Shown: positions 32,088 through 40,203 of the stretch, one piece after another
Numbering within the stretch: the stretch's first letter is position 1
Layout of the letters: each line of letters opens with the position of its first letter
Assembly (NCBI GenBank): GCA_030651375.1
Contig: JAUSFM010000009.1
Coordinates: forward strand, 1 to 64,000
Length of the DNA stretch: 64,000 bases
Reading direction: 5' to 3'
Source of the DNA: Candidatus Woesearchaeota archaeon
GTDB lineage: Archaea > Nanobdellota > Nanobdellia > Woesearchaeales > UBA12501
Position numbers and translations under genes: made by a program
Notes under the pieces: generated by a model
Seen by the model: the letters and a program-made list of their open reading frames with translations, nothing else
Told to the model about the DNA's origin: nothing
Databases searched by the model: none

Positions 32088-32693
32088 TTAGTGCATCTTC
32101 ACTAAAGGCTCCAGCCGTTCAGCACGCTCAAGCAATCTCGGTTCGCCGGTATATTGTGCGCGGAGAATATCAATTGCCTTCTCATGTGGTAGGGCTTTCT
32201 TATACGCGCGTTCACTGGTGAGCGCGTCGTAGCTATCAGCGAGCGCGACAATCTGTGCAATTTCTCTGCTGATCCCCGCCAGAGCCGGAACATTGTCAGG
32301 ATACCTGCGCCGCTGCCACGTATGGTGGCTCACTACTGAGCGCAGCACTTCTGGAGGGACCCGATGGTCACTTTTGAGAAGCATAAATCCGCGGAGCGGA
32401 TGGCGATCCATAACTTCTTGCTCGTCCGGCGTCAGAGGGCCATTCTTGTTCAAATACTTGCTGGGCACGCTTGTTTTTCCAATATCATGCAGAAGGCCGC
32501 ACACCGCGAGCAGAGCATATGTTTGTTTTTCAACTCCATCCAATATGCCGAGTTCAACACTTCGAATCCCTACCCGACAACTGTGCCGGTAGGTATCAAC
32601 GTCGTGTCTGTATAGCAGCCACAGGTTTTCAGCAACCCACGGAGTGTGCGTTGCATGCCGGACTACTTCACTCACATCGTTGTTGAGGCTCAT
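32088..32693 (-). CDS. HD-GYP-like phosphohydrolase
   Basis: A 201-residue HD-domain protein: HSCRVGIRSVELG, LLHDIGKTSVPSKYLNKNG, MDRHPLRGFMLL, VVSHHTWQRRRYPD and ALADSYDALTSERAYKKAL. The order and the trailing D.YDALTS.R.Y segment are those of HD-GYP-type phosphodiesterases, although the literal GYP is replaced by RRRYPD. HD-GYP enzymes cut cyclic dinucleotides in bacteria; no cyclic-di-GMP synthase is visible here, so the substrate is uncertain. Confidence 0.82.
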   Translation of the reverse strand: MSLNNDVSEVVRHATHTPWVAENLWLLYRHDVDTYRHSCRVGIRSVELGILDGVEKQTYALLAVCGLLHDIGKTSVPSKYLNKNGPLTPDEQEVMDRHPLRGFMLLKSDHRVPPEVLRSVVSHHTWQRRRYPDNVPALAGISREIAQIVALADSYDALTSERAYKKALPHEKAIDILRAQYTGEPRLLERAERLEPLVKMH

Positions 32694-32714
32694 CAGTTGG
32701 GGAAATAAGCAACC

Positions 32715-33149
32715 CTATAAAAACCTACCTTTTCTGTATCCCTTCTTCATCTTTGTTTCCTTCTTTTTAAAAAATAGCCAGTTCTTTGGCCCTGACTGCG
32801 GGAATTTGGTCAAACAATACAGTCCTTTTAATTTTCTGCCATGGAGTTTTGTTATCACTTTCGTGCTGGTCCATGCCTGCAGCTCATGCCACCCAGAGTC
32901 CCAAATTTTTACCATGCCGGCGCCATAGTGGTCTTTTGGTATCGTGCCATGAAATTTCGCGTAGGACAGCGCGTGGCCAGGAACCTGAATTGCGAGCCGT
33001 TTCACGGCAGGATTCGGCGACGGCTTTTTTGGTACGGCCCACGACTTCAGCACACCGTGGTGTTCAAGGCGAAGGTCCCAGTGCAGGTGCGAAGCATGGT
33101 GCTCATGGATGACATACTTGTATTTTTTGGTGAAGAGTTGCATGTGCAT
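32715..33149 (-). CDS. Stand-alone LigD-type 3'-phosphoesterase domain
   Basis: A 144-residue protein equal to the PE domain of bacterial DNA ligase D: YVIHEHHASHLHWDLRLEHHGVL, KSWAVPKKPS, HALSYAKFHGTIPKDHYGAG and VKIWDSGWHEL. The His/Asp/Arg active site (HxxxHxHxD...R) trims 3' phosphates or terminal ribonucleotides at DNA breaks before sealing. Archaeal solo PE proteins are known. No LigD polymerase or ligase neighbour is present. Confidence 0.9.
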   Translation of the reverse strand: MHMQLFTKKYKYVIHEHHASHLHWDLRLEHHGVLKSWAVPKKPSPNPAVKRLAIQVPGHALSYAKFHGTIPKDHYGAGMVKIWDSGWHELQAWTSTKVITKLHGRKLKGLYCLTKFPQSGPKNWLFFKKKETKMKKGYRKGRFL

Positions 33150-33235
33150 GGTACCTGCTTTTGTTGTTTTAATAGTTTGTTATCGTTTGGTATAAACCAA
33201 TACCTTTTTATTGTTTCTTTTTTATTGTACTGTTC

Positions 33236-34285
33236 ATGAATAACCAAAAAAAGAGCGTGGTGATTGTCGGCGGCGGCTTTGCAGGCGCATATGTTGCACG
33301 CCATTTGCAAAAAGACAAAGAATTCAGCGTTACCCTCATTGATACAAAAGACTACTTTGAATTTACTCCCGGCGTGCTTCGCACGATTGTCCAGCCGCTC
33401 CATCTTGGCAGAATTCAGGCGCTGCACCAGCAGTACCTGAAAAAAGCAAAATTCATTCAAGGCGAAGTGATTGAAGTCACTGAACACGACGTTGCCGTCG
33501 GAAAGCAGCGCATCCCGTTTGATTATCTCGTCGTGAGCAGCGGCTCGACGTACAACCTGCCGATCAAGCAGCAGAATGTTGTTTCTGCCACCCGCGGCGC
33601 AACGCTTCACACCTATTATGAAAAACTGATGCAGGCAAAAAAAATTCTTATCATCGGCGGCGGCATTGTGGGGGTTGAGCTTGCTGCAGAAATTGCGGCT
33701 GAATATTATGACAAGCATGTTATTCTTGTGCATTCCCACGATGCACTGATGCCACGCATGCCTGCCAAGGCGCAGCAGCACGCAGAAAAATTCCTGAAAA
33801 AAAGGGGCGTTGAGATACTCTTCAACGAGAAAATTATCGGCAGCACTGGCAATCGGTATGCAACACCTGCTGGAAAACAAATTACGGCAGACCTTGCTTT
33901 TTTGTGCACGGGCATCAAGCCAAACACTCATTTCATGATGAAACATTTTAGCGAGCGCATGGACGAGAAAAACCAGGTGTACACCAGCGTGTATCTGCAG
34001 GTAAAAGGATACGAAAACATCTTTATTGCCGGTGACATCACTGCTATCCCTGAAGAAAAAACAGCGCAGAATGCCGAAGAGCATGCAAAAGTTATTGTTC
34101 ACAACATTCGCGCGCTCGAAAAAAAAGAGGCGCTCAAGGAATACAACTCCGCACCGCGCCCTATGGTCATCAGCCTCGGCACATGGAATGGTATCCTGGT
34201 AAAAAAAGATTTTGTGCTGACCGGAATTATTCCCGCGTTTCTGAAATGGTTTGTTGAATTGAAAACGATGTGGCAGTACCGATAA
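33236..34285 (+). CDS. NADH dehydrogenase-like FAD oxidoreductase
   Basis: A 349-residue two-dinucleotide-fold flavoprotein: FAD motif VVIVGGGFAGAYVARHL near the N-terminus, DYFEFTPGVLRTI, NAD motif ILIIGGGIVGVELAAEIA in the middle, and the FAD-closing FIAGDITAI. This matches type II NADH dehydrogenase/AIFM2-like oxidoreductases. The hydrophobic C-terminal end (ITGIIPAFLKWFVELKT) could attach it to the membrane, where it would pass electrons from NADH to a quinone-like acceptor; acceptor unknown. Confidence 0.85.
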   Translation: MNNQKKSVVIVGGGFAGAYVARHLQKDKEFSVTLIDTKDYFEFTPGVLRTIVQPLHLGRIQALHQQYLKKAKFIQGEVIEVTEHDVAVGKQRIPFDYLVVSSGSTYNLPIKQQNVVSATRGATLHTYYEKLMQAKKILIIGGGIVGVELAAEIAAEYYDKHVILVHSHDALMPRMPAKAQQHAEKFLKKRGVEILFNEKIIGSTGNRYATPAGKQITADLAFLCTGIKPNTHFMMKHFSERMDEKNQVYTSVYLQVKGYENIFIAGDITAIPEEKTAQNAEEHAKVIVHNIRALEKKEALKEYNSAPRPMVISLGTWNGILVKKDFVLTGIIPAFLKWFVELKTMWQYR

Positions 34286-34355
34286 AGCAGGAAAAAGAAG
34301 ATTCGCACTTTTGAGTGGTACTACAACTATTTAAATAAAAACATCTGTGTACTGG

Positions 34356-34577
34356 TGTTGGCCAGACAATTCGGTTGTCCTGAAAAGGATGTTACCGCAG
34401 ACGCCTCTGTCGGGTATGCGCCATAAATAAGGTGTCTGGACTATAACTCACCTTACGAAACCTATGCCCGGAACGCCGATCTGTGGAGCGAGAAAGATAA
34501 CCTTTAACAACGCTGGCAGGTTAAGTCGATGACCAGCAGGGTGTAAGGCACTTTTTCACCGAGTCCAGTGGCCGACA
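34356..34577 (+). ncRNA. Candidate structured RNA of about 220 nt, class unknown
   Basis: TTTAAATA at 34330-34337 predicts a start near 34356-34360. The ends pair as a 9-bp helix (TGTTGGCCA 34356-34364 with TGGCCGACA 34569-34577, one G-U). Inside are GACAA-TTCGG-TTGTC (34365-34379), a 7-bp CGGGTAT/ATGCCCG helix enclosing a AAGGTG...CACCTT hairpin, and overlapping AACCT/AGGTT and GCTGG/CCAGC pairings that suggest a pseudoknot. A TTTT run follows at once. I looked for RNase P and SRP RNA signatures and did not find them. It could instead be a leader of the gene at 34588. Confidence 0.5.
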
Positions 34578-34587
34578 TTTTACTCAC

Positions 34588-34791
34588 ATGGCACAAAAGA
34601 CACGACGAACAAAACGAAGGACAGCGCGAAGAAAAACACAGCATGTACGAAGAAACAGAACAAGCAAAACTAGTCAGCATGCCAAAAAGCACAGCAGGCA
34701 CGCGAGCAGAAAAGGCAAAGCGTCAAAAGTCAGAAAGCTCGTTCGTTTGTCACACCACAGCCATAGAAAGAGCAGACGAAAACGACGATAA
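34588..34791 (+). CDS. Very basic small protein
   Basis: A 67-residue frame, MAQKTRRTKRRTARRKTQHV..., about half Lys/Arg plus many His, Ser and Thr and almost no acidic residues, as in nucleic-acid-compacting tails. It begins 10 nt after the candidate structured RNA and has neither a ribosome site nor its own TATA box, so it may be translated from a long leader or may not be translated. Low confidence. Confidence 0.35.
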   Translation: MAQKTRRTKRRTARRKTQHVRRNRTSKTSQHAKKHSRHASRKGKASKVRKLVRLSHHSHRKSRRKRR

Positions 34792-34844
34792 ACGAATTCT
34801 AAGAAAGGGAAAATTTATAAAAAAGATAAACACGCAAGAGTATT

Positions 34845-35081
34845 ATGTCAATGGTAAAAGTATACTCAACCCCCACGTGCCCATGGTGCGTCAAGGCAAA
34901 AGAATTTCTGAAAAAGCACAAGGTAAAATTTAAAGAGCTCAATGTTGCGGCGAATAAATCCGCCCGCGAAGAGCTGATTGAAAAAAGCGGCCAGATGGGT
35001 GTGCCGGTGATTGACGTTGATGGAAAACTTATTATCGGATTCGATGAAAAAGAGCTAAAAAAAGCGCTGAAACTGAAATAA
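34845..35081 (+). CDS. Glutaredoxin-like protein
   Basis: A 78-residue glutaredoxin fold: VKVYSTPTCPWCVKAKEFL with the CPWC active site (Cys12, Cys15), MGVPVIDVDGKLIIGF with the cis-proline. It is a dithiol redox carrier for the cytosol. TTTATAAAAA begins 32 nt upstream, so leaderless. The glutamate dehydrogenase gene follows within 15 nt and is probably co-transcribed. Confidence 0.92.
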   Translation: MSMVKVYSTPTCPWCVKAKEFLKKHKVKFKELNVAANKSAREELIEKSGQMGVPVIDVDGKLIIGFDEKELKKALKLK

Positions 35082-35095
35082 ACGCAAGGTGAACC

Positions 35096-36208
35096 ATGGT
35101 TGATTTCGATGCATTTGGCCCGGAAAAAATAATCGAAGTGTACAATGCCAAAGTCGGCATGCATGGCTTTCTCGTAATTGACAACACGGCGCTTGGTCCG
35201 GGCAAGGGCGGCATTCGCATGACGCCCAGCGTTGACAAAGAGGAAGTTTTCCATCTCGCACGGACAATGACTTGGAAAAATGCCTTGGCAGACCTGCCGT
35301 TTGGCGGCGCGAAGTCTGGCATCAGCGCTGACCCAAAAACATTCTCAAAGCAAAAAAAGAAGGAAATCATCGAAGCGTTTGCTGAAGCCCTCAAAATCGT
35401 GTGCCCGGATTTGTATGTTGCGGCGCCGGACATGAACACCGCCGAAGAAGAGATGGAATGGTTTGCAAAAAAGAACGGCTCGAAAAAATCATGCACCGGC
35501 AAGCCGAAAAGCATGGGCGGTATCCCTCATGAATTAGGAAGCACAGGTTTCGGTGTGTATCACGCAACGCTCGTTGCGCTGAAGCATCTTGGATGGGATG
35601 TGAAAAAAATGACGTTTGCCGTCGAAGGATTCGGCAATGTCGGCACATTCGCCGCGCAGTTTCTGACTGACCATGGCGCGAAACTTGTTGCCGTATCTGA
35701 TTCCCGCGGATGCCTCGTCAACCTGAAAGGCATTGATTACAAAAAATTGTTTGAGACAAAACAAAAAACCGGTTCGGTCGTTAATTATAAGGACAAAGAC
35801 GCAAAAGTGGTGCCGGGCCATGATGTTATCAAACAACTGGTCGATATTCTCATTACTGCAGCGATTCCAAATGTGATTACTGACGCTGATGTTCCTTCAG
35901 TCAAAGCGAAATTGATTGTTGAGGGTTCCAACATCGCCATGACGCCTGAAGTTGAAGCGCTTCTTGAAAAGAGAGGCGTTCTTATCGTGCCTGATTTTGT
36001 GGCGAACGCCGGCGGCGTTATCAGCAGCTATGTGGAATACATCGGCGGCACACCGGAAAAAATGTTTAAGATGGTTGAGGAAAAAATTGTGAAAAACACC
36101 AGGCTTGTTCTTGAATCTGCAAAAAAGAGAAAAATAAGTCCGCGGCAAGCAGCAATGGAAATAGCGCAGAAACGGGTTCTGGCAAAATGTACGACGTGTA
36201 AAGTGTGA
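35096..36208 (+). CDS. Glutamate dehydrogenase family enzyme
   Basis: A 370-residue Glu/Leu/Phe/Val dehydrogenase: GPGKGGIRMTP, the catalytic lysine region PFGGAKSGI, AAPDMNT, the Rossmann motif AVEGFGNVGTFAAQFL and VPDFVANAGGVISSYVEY. It is slightly shorter than typical GDH (about 415 aa) at the N-terminus. It interconverts glutamate and 2-oxoglutarate plus ammonia. AAGGTGA precedes the ATG. With the downstream aldehyde dehydrogenase and aminotransferase it forms a likely amino-acid degradation set, recycling 2-oxoglutarate. Confidence 0.92.
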   Translation: MVDFDAFGPEKIIEVYNAKVGMHGFLVIDNTALGPGKGGIRMTPSVDKEEVFHLARTMTWKNALADLPFGGAKSGISADPKTFSKQKKKEIIEAFAEALKIVCPDLYVAAPDMNTAEEEMEWFAKKNGSKKSCTGKPKSMGGIPHELGSTGFGVYHATLVALKHLGWDVKKMTFAVEGFGNVGTFAAQFLTDHGAKLVAVSDSRGCLVNLKGIDYKKLFETKQKTGSVVNYKDKDAKVVPGHDVIKQLVDILITAAIPNVITDADVPSVKAKLIVEGSNIAMTPEVEALLEKRGVLIVPDFVANAGGVISSYVEYIGGTPEKMFKMVEEKIVKNTRLVLESAKKRKISPRQAAMEIAQKRVLAKCTTCKV

Positions 36209-36214
36209 GTGAAT

Positions 36215-36682
36215 ATGAAACTCACCAGCCCCGCCTTCGGCCACAACGGAAAAATTCCCAGCAAATATACCTGTGACGGCGCGAACATCAATCCGGAACT
36301 GCATATTTCTGATGTGCCACCAACTGCGAAAAGTCTCGTGCTGATTTTTGATGATCCGGACATTCCTGATTTTGTGCGCACCAAGTTTGGCGTTCAGGCA
36401 TGGGATCACTGGGTTGTTTTTAATATGCCGACAAACACAACGCTGATTAAGGAACACAGCCAGCCGAGCGGCATACCTGGAAAAAATACATCAGCAGGCC
36501 TTACCTATCAAGGGCCATGCCCGCCGGACCGCGAGCATAGATATTTCTTCAAGGTGTACGCGCTGGATACGATGCTTTCCCTGAAACAAGGTGCGACAAA
36601 AGCAGACGTCGAAAAGGTGATGCAGGGGCACATTCTTGAGAAGGCGGAATTGATTGGGCGATACGAACGCGTCAAGAGATAA
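36215..36682 (+). CDS. PEBP/YbhB-family protein
   Basis: A 155-residue phosphatidylethanolamine-binding-protein-like fold: LTSPAF, KYTCDGANINPEL, SLVLIFDDPDIPD, WDHWVVFNMP, GLTYQGPCPPDREHRYFFKVYALD and the final RYERVKR. The DDPD and the GP.PP...H.Y anion-pocket motifs are intact. Biological role of bacterial/archaeal PEBPs is poorly known. I use the ATG 7 nt after the gdh stop; a GTG immediately after that stop is an alternative. Confidence 0.9.
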   Translation: MKLTSPAFGHNGKIPSKYTCDGANINPELHISDVPPTAKSLVLIFDDPDIPDFVRTKFGVQAWDHWVVFNMPTNTTLIKEHSQPSGIPGKNTSAGLTYQGPCPPDREHRYFFKVYALDTMLSLKQGATKADVEKVMQGHILEKAELIGRYERVKR

Positions 36683-36727
36683 ACAATATAAAGACAATAG
36701 TCTTTAATTCTCAAAAAGAGGTGTTTT

Positions 36728-38191
36728 GTGCAGACGTATCAGCAGTACATCGATGGCAGATGGATTTCTTCTTCGTCAGGCACAACCTTTGAGAGTCTCG
36801 ACCCGGCAACTGAAAAACCAATCGGACGATTCCAGCAGGGAAATGAAAAAGACGTTCAGAAAGCAGTCGACGCTGCAAAAAAAGCATTTCCACTGTGGTC
36901 AGATATTCCCGCGCCGAAGCGTGGCGAAATACTGTTTGACGTTGCACATCTTCTGAAAAAAAACAAGGAGCGCCTCGCCAGAATCGTCACCATCGAGATG
37001 GGTAAAGTGCTCAAAGAAGGCAGAGGTGATGTGCAGGAAGCGATTGATGTTTTTGAATACGTGGCAGGCGAAGGAAGAAGACTCTTCGGCCACACCACAC
37101 CAAGTGAATTAAAAAATAAATTCTGCATGACCATGCGTGCGCCCGTCGGCGTGTGCGGTCTCATTACACCGTGGAATTTTCCCATTGCAATTCCTGCATG
37201 GAAACTCGCTCCTGCGTTAATTTGTGGCAACACCGTCGTCTTCAAGCCCAGTTCTGACACCCCGCTGTGTGCCATCGAACTTGTCAAAATTCTTGAAGAA
37301 GCGGGCGTGCCCAAAGGCGTGGTGAATCTCGTCACGGGCCCGGGTGGCAGCGTTGGCAGGAGCATCATCACGCATAAAGACATTCGCGCTGTTTCATTTA
37401 CTGGCCATCGCAGCACCGGTGACTTCATTCTTCGCAATGCAGGCATCAAGAAAATCGGGCTTGAGATGGGCGGTAAAAATCCTATTATTATCATGGACGA
37501 CGCAGACCTCGACCTTGCCATCGAAGGCGTGCTGTGGGCGGGCTTTGGCACGAGCGGACAGCGGTGCACAGCAGCGTCGCGTGTGCTAGTGCACCACACA
37601 ATACAAAAAGAATTTGAAAATAAACTGCTTCGCCGCATTGAAAAGCTCCGCCTTGGCAGCGGACTGAAAAGCACGACTGACATCGGCCCGCTCATCAACA
37701 AGCAGGCCGTTGAAAAAGTAGACCGCTATACTCACATCGGAAAAAAAGAAGCAACACTCCGCTGCGGCGGAACTCCCGCAAAAATCAACGGTCACGGATT
37801 TTTCTACAAGCCGACACTGTTCACCAACGTGAAACCAGATGCACGCATTGCACAGGAAGAAATTTTTGGCCCGACGGTTTCGGTCATCACGGTCAAAGAC
37901 CTCAACAATGCGATACACGTTGCCAACAATATCAAGTACGGCCTATCATCATCGATCTACACTGCCAACATCAACGCTGCGTTTCGTGCCATGGAAAAAA
38001 TCGAAGCCGGCATTGTCTACATCAACGCACCAACCATTGGCGCCGAAGTCCACCTGCCGTTTGGCGGCGTCAAGGGAACCGGCAACGGCACACGAGAGGC
38101 GGGCATTGAGGGGATTCACGAATTTTCAGAAACAAAAGTTGTCTATATCGATTATTCGCACCATCTTCAAAAAGCGCAGGGGATTGATTGA
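36728..38191 (+). CDS. NAD(P)-dependent aldehyde dehydrogenase
   Basis: A 487-residue ALDH: LITPWNFPIAIPAWKLAPAL, cofactor loop FTGHRSTGD, general base in LEMGGKNP, nucleophile Cys in GQRCTAASR, and EEIFGPTVSVI. GTG is the start, 6 nt after GAGGTG. Sequence features resemble ALDH7/succinate-semialdehyde groups (MAGEGRRLFG-like helix). Next to an aminotransferase and GDH it most likely oxidises a semialdehyde produced by transamination (from GABA, lysine or a similar omega-amino acid). Confidence 0.9.
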   Translation: MQTYQQYIDGRWISSSSGTTFESLDPATEKPIGRFQQGNEKDVQKAVDAAKKAFPLWSDIPAPKRGEILFDVAHLLKKNKERLARIVTIEMGKVLKEGRGDVQEAIDVFEYVAGEGRRLFGHTTPSELKNKFCMTMRAPVGVCGLITPWNFPIAIPAWKLAPALICGNTVVFKPSSDTPLCAIELVKILEEAGVPKGVVNLVTGPGGSVGRSIITHKDIRAVSFTGHRSTGDFILRNAGIKKIGLEMGGKNPIIIMDDADLDLAIEGVLWAGFGTSGQRCTAASRVLVHHTIQKEFENKLLRRIEKLRLGSGLKSTTDIGPLINKQAVEKVDRYTHIGKKEATLRCGGTPAKINGHGFFYKPTLFTNVKPDARIAQEEIFGPTVSVITVKDLNNAIHVANNIKYGLSSSIYTANINAAFRAMEKIEAGIVYINAPTIGAEVHLPFGGVKGTGNGTREAGIEGIHEFSETKVVYIDYSHHLQKAQGID

Positions 38192-38211
38192 GTTGAAGTG
38201 AGGAATTGACC

Positions 38212-39507
38212 ATGAAACAAAAACCGCACATTGCCACGCCTCTTCCCGGTCCAAAATCGCAGGCGCTCCTCAACAAGCTCAAGCGGCTCAACATCGGTTA
38301 CAATGACCCCTATCCCTTTGTGCATAGTGGCGAAGGATCGGGCTGTTATTTCAAGGATATCGACGGCAATGTGTTTCTTGATTTTGCATCACAAATCGCG
38401 ACAAATCCCTTGGGGTACAATCATCCGGAAATGACCGATGTTGTTCGCCAGCTGAAAAGTCATCCGGTAAAATATGCAGGGCAGGATTTTACCGTGAAGG
38501 AGCACGTCGCTCTTCTCGAAGAAATTCTCACGATCACTCCCAAAGACATCACGCTGGGTTTTCTTGCAAACTCCGGCGCCGAAGCAGTTGAAAACTGTAT
38601 CAAGCTTTCCCTGCGCAAGCAGAAACAGGCAAAGTTTGGCATCTCATTCGAAGGCGCGTTTCATGGCAGGACGCTCGGTGCGTTGTCGTGCACCAACTCG
38701 AAGCCGGTACAAAAAAAGAATTTTCTTTTTATTCCTATGCGGAGAGTGCCATTTGACGAGAACGCCGTTGAAATAATCCAGAAGATGGTCAAGCGCGAAT
38801 GTTCGCCGGAAGAAGTCGGCTTCATAATTATTGAACCCGTCCAAGGCGAAGGCGGTTACCGCGTTGCGCCGAAAAAACTCATGCAGCAGCTCCGCGCGTT
38901 TACGAAAACATATGACATTCCGCTGATTTGCGACGAAGTGCAATCAGGGCTCGGCCGGACGGGGCACTGGTGGGCGTTTGAGCATTTTGGCATTGCTCCT
39001 GACATCATGAGCTCGGCAAAAGCATTGCAGGTTGGCGCGGCGCTGGCAACAAAAAAATTCCGCGTCGAGTCCGGCACGATTTCATCGACCTGGGGCGGCG
39101 GGCACACACTGGATATGGCGCTCGGGCTGAAAACAATTCAGGTTATCAAAGAACAACATCTGCTTTTCCACATCACCAAAATAGGGCACTATCTGATGAA
39201 ACGGCTCTCGGATGTTTCACATCACCGCATGCTGAACAAACGCGGGCTGGGGTTGATGGCAGCGTTTGATTTGCAGACGCGCGCTGCACGAAATAATGTA
39301 ATCGTTGAATGTGCGCGCAACGGACTCATACTGCTAGGCTGCGGCGAGAAAGGCATCAGACTCATTCCACCGTACATTGTCACCGAAGAAGAAATTGACA
39401 TCGCAGTAGAAATTATTGAACGTGCATTGAAACACGCCGCAGAGCCAACCTTCAAACATCATGGCAAAATCTGTGATTATCTGACGTGCGGTGAAGTGCA
39501 TTTCTAA
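38212..39507 (+). CDS. Class III (omega-amino acid) aminotransferase
   Basis: A 431-residue fold-type I PLP enzyme: SGAEAVENCIKLS, FHGRTLGALS, IIEPVQGEGGY, ICDEVQSGLGRTG and the PLP lysine in SSAKALQVG. These match GABA/ornithine/lysine-6-aminotransferases. It would transfer an omega-amino group to 2-oxoglutarate, giving a semialdehyde for the upstream ALDH and glutamate for GDH. GAGG lies 9 nt before the ATG. Confidence 0.9.
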   Translation: MKQKPHIATPLPGPKSQALLNKLKRLNIGYNDPYPFVHSGEGSGCYFKDIDGNVFLDFASQIATNPLGYNHPEMTDVVRQLKSHPVKYAGQDFTVKEHVALLEEILTITPKDITLGFLANSGAEAVENCIKLSLRKQKQAKFGISFEGAFHGRTLGALSCTNSKPVQKKNFLFIPMRRVPFDENAVEIIQKMVKRECSPEEVGFIIIEPVQGEGGYRVAPKKLMQQLRAFTKTYDIPLICDEVQSGLGRTGHWWAFEHFGIAPDIMSSAKALQVGAALATKKFRVESGTISSTWGGGHTLDMALGLKTIQVIKEQHLLFHITKIGHYLMKRLSDVSHHRMLNKRGLGLMAAFDLQTRAARNNVIVECARNGLILLGCGEKGIRLIPPYIVTEEEIDIAVEIIERALKHAAEPTFKHHGKICDYLTCGEVHF

Positions 39508-39544
39508 ACCACAACAAACTTTATAAACAAAAACGCATTGGTCA

Positions 39545-40063
39545 ATGATGGGTGGTAGGTTGAACAACAAAAAGATGGGAGCAGTACTGCTCGTCTTGAG
39601 CGTGGTGCTTCTTGGCATTCTCCTTAATCTGATGGGCGGCTTCACGGCACAGGCGCGCCAACTCGGCTGTTTTGATGATCCGTCGTGTGTGAGAGTTGAA
39701 TCCGCATTAAGCGTAAGCCATCTCGCCTTTGGTGTCATGGGATTTATTTTCGCATTGGGGTTTTATTTAGTTGTATTTGCCCGCGGTGAACAGGCGATTC
39801 TCCAGCGGCTTGAAGAGGATAAAAACAAAAAGCTTACCGAAGAAAGATTTTCCCTGATTGCGCGGGGCCTTGACGAGTTTGAGAAAAAAGTCATTGCTGC
39901 TGTCAGGGAACAAGATGGCATCACCCAAAACACGCTTCGTCTCCGGACTGCGCTTTCCAAGGCAAAATTGAGCTATGTTCTGCAGGATTTGGAAAAAAAA
40001 GGCCTTGTTACTCGTGTGCCGGAAGGAAAAACACTTGCTGTGCATTTGAAATTCGCTGCCTGA
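39545..40063 (+). CDS. Membrane-anchored winged-helix regulator
   Basis: A 172-residue protein with two membrane helices (about 12-31 and 60-79) that bracket a short outer loop containing two cysteines (LGCFDDPSC), a coiled-coil segment (LEEDKNKKLTEERF) and a C-terminal winged helix (VIAAVREQDGITQNTLRLRTALSKAKLSYVLQDLEKKGLV). Such archaeal proteins are thought to sense envelope state and act on DNA. The cysteine pair could report redox state, which fits the DsbA-like gene next door. A TTTATAAA box lies 25-28 nt upstream. Confidence 0.78.
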   Translation: MMGGRLNNKKMGAVLLVLSVVLLGILLNLMGGFTAQARQLGCFDDPSCVRVESALSVSHLAFGVMGFIFALGFYLVVFARGEQAILQRLEEDKNKKLTEERFSLIARGLDEFEKKVIAAVREQDGITQNTLRLRTALSKAKLSYVLQDLEKKGLVTRVPEGKTLAVHLKFAA

Positions 40064-40203
40064 TTCGCTTAATCCGTTTATGAACGATAATGAACGGGAA
40101 TTTATGCGTTTTAGCCGTTTTTGATGCTTCTGTTCATAGGATTAATTATTTATACTGATTAGTGTTTTATCATGAAAAAAAGGGAAATAAGGGAGGTTAG
40201 ACT

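Noticed and set aside
33047-34102. 351-codon open frame on the minus strand across the flavoprotein gene
   Set aside because: It is antisense to an unmistakable FAD/NAD oxidoreductase with intact dinucleotide motifs; composition (many His, Cys, Phe) is that of a shadow frame.
34356-34577. RNase P RNA or SRP RNA
   Set aside because: I could not find the RNase P conserved cores (P4 strands, ACAGAA) or the SRP helix 8 GGAA/AGCAG loops.
34568-34933. 121-codon plus frame overlapping the basic ORF and the glutaredoxin start
   Set aside because: Runs through the glutaredoxin promoter and coding start; low-complexity translation in a second frame of the basic ORF.
36856-37701. 281-codon minus-strand frame inside the aldehyde dehydrogenase
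   Set aside because: Antisense to conserved ALDH motifs, no promoter or ribosome site.
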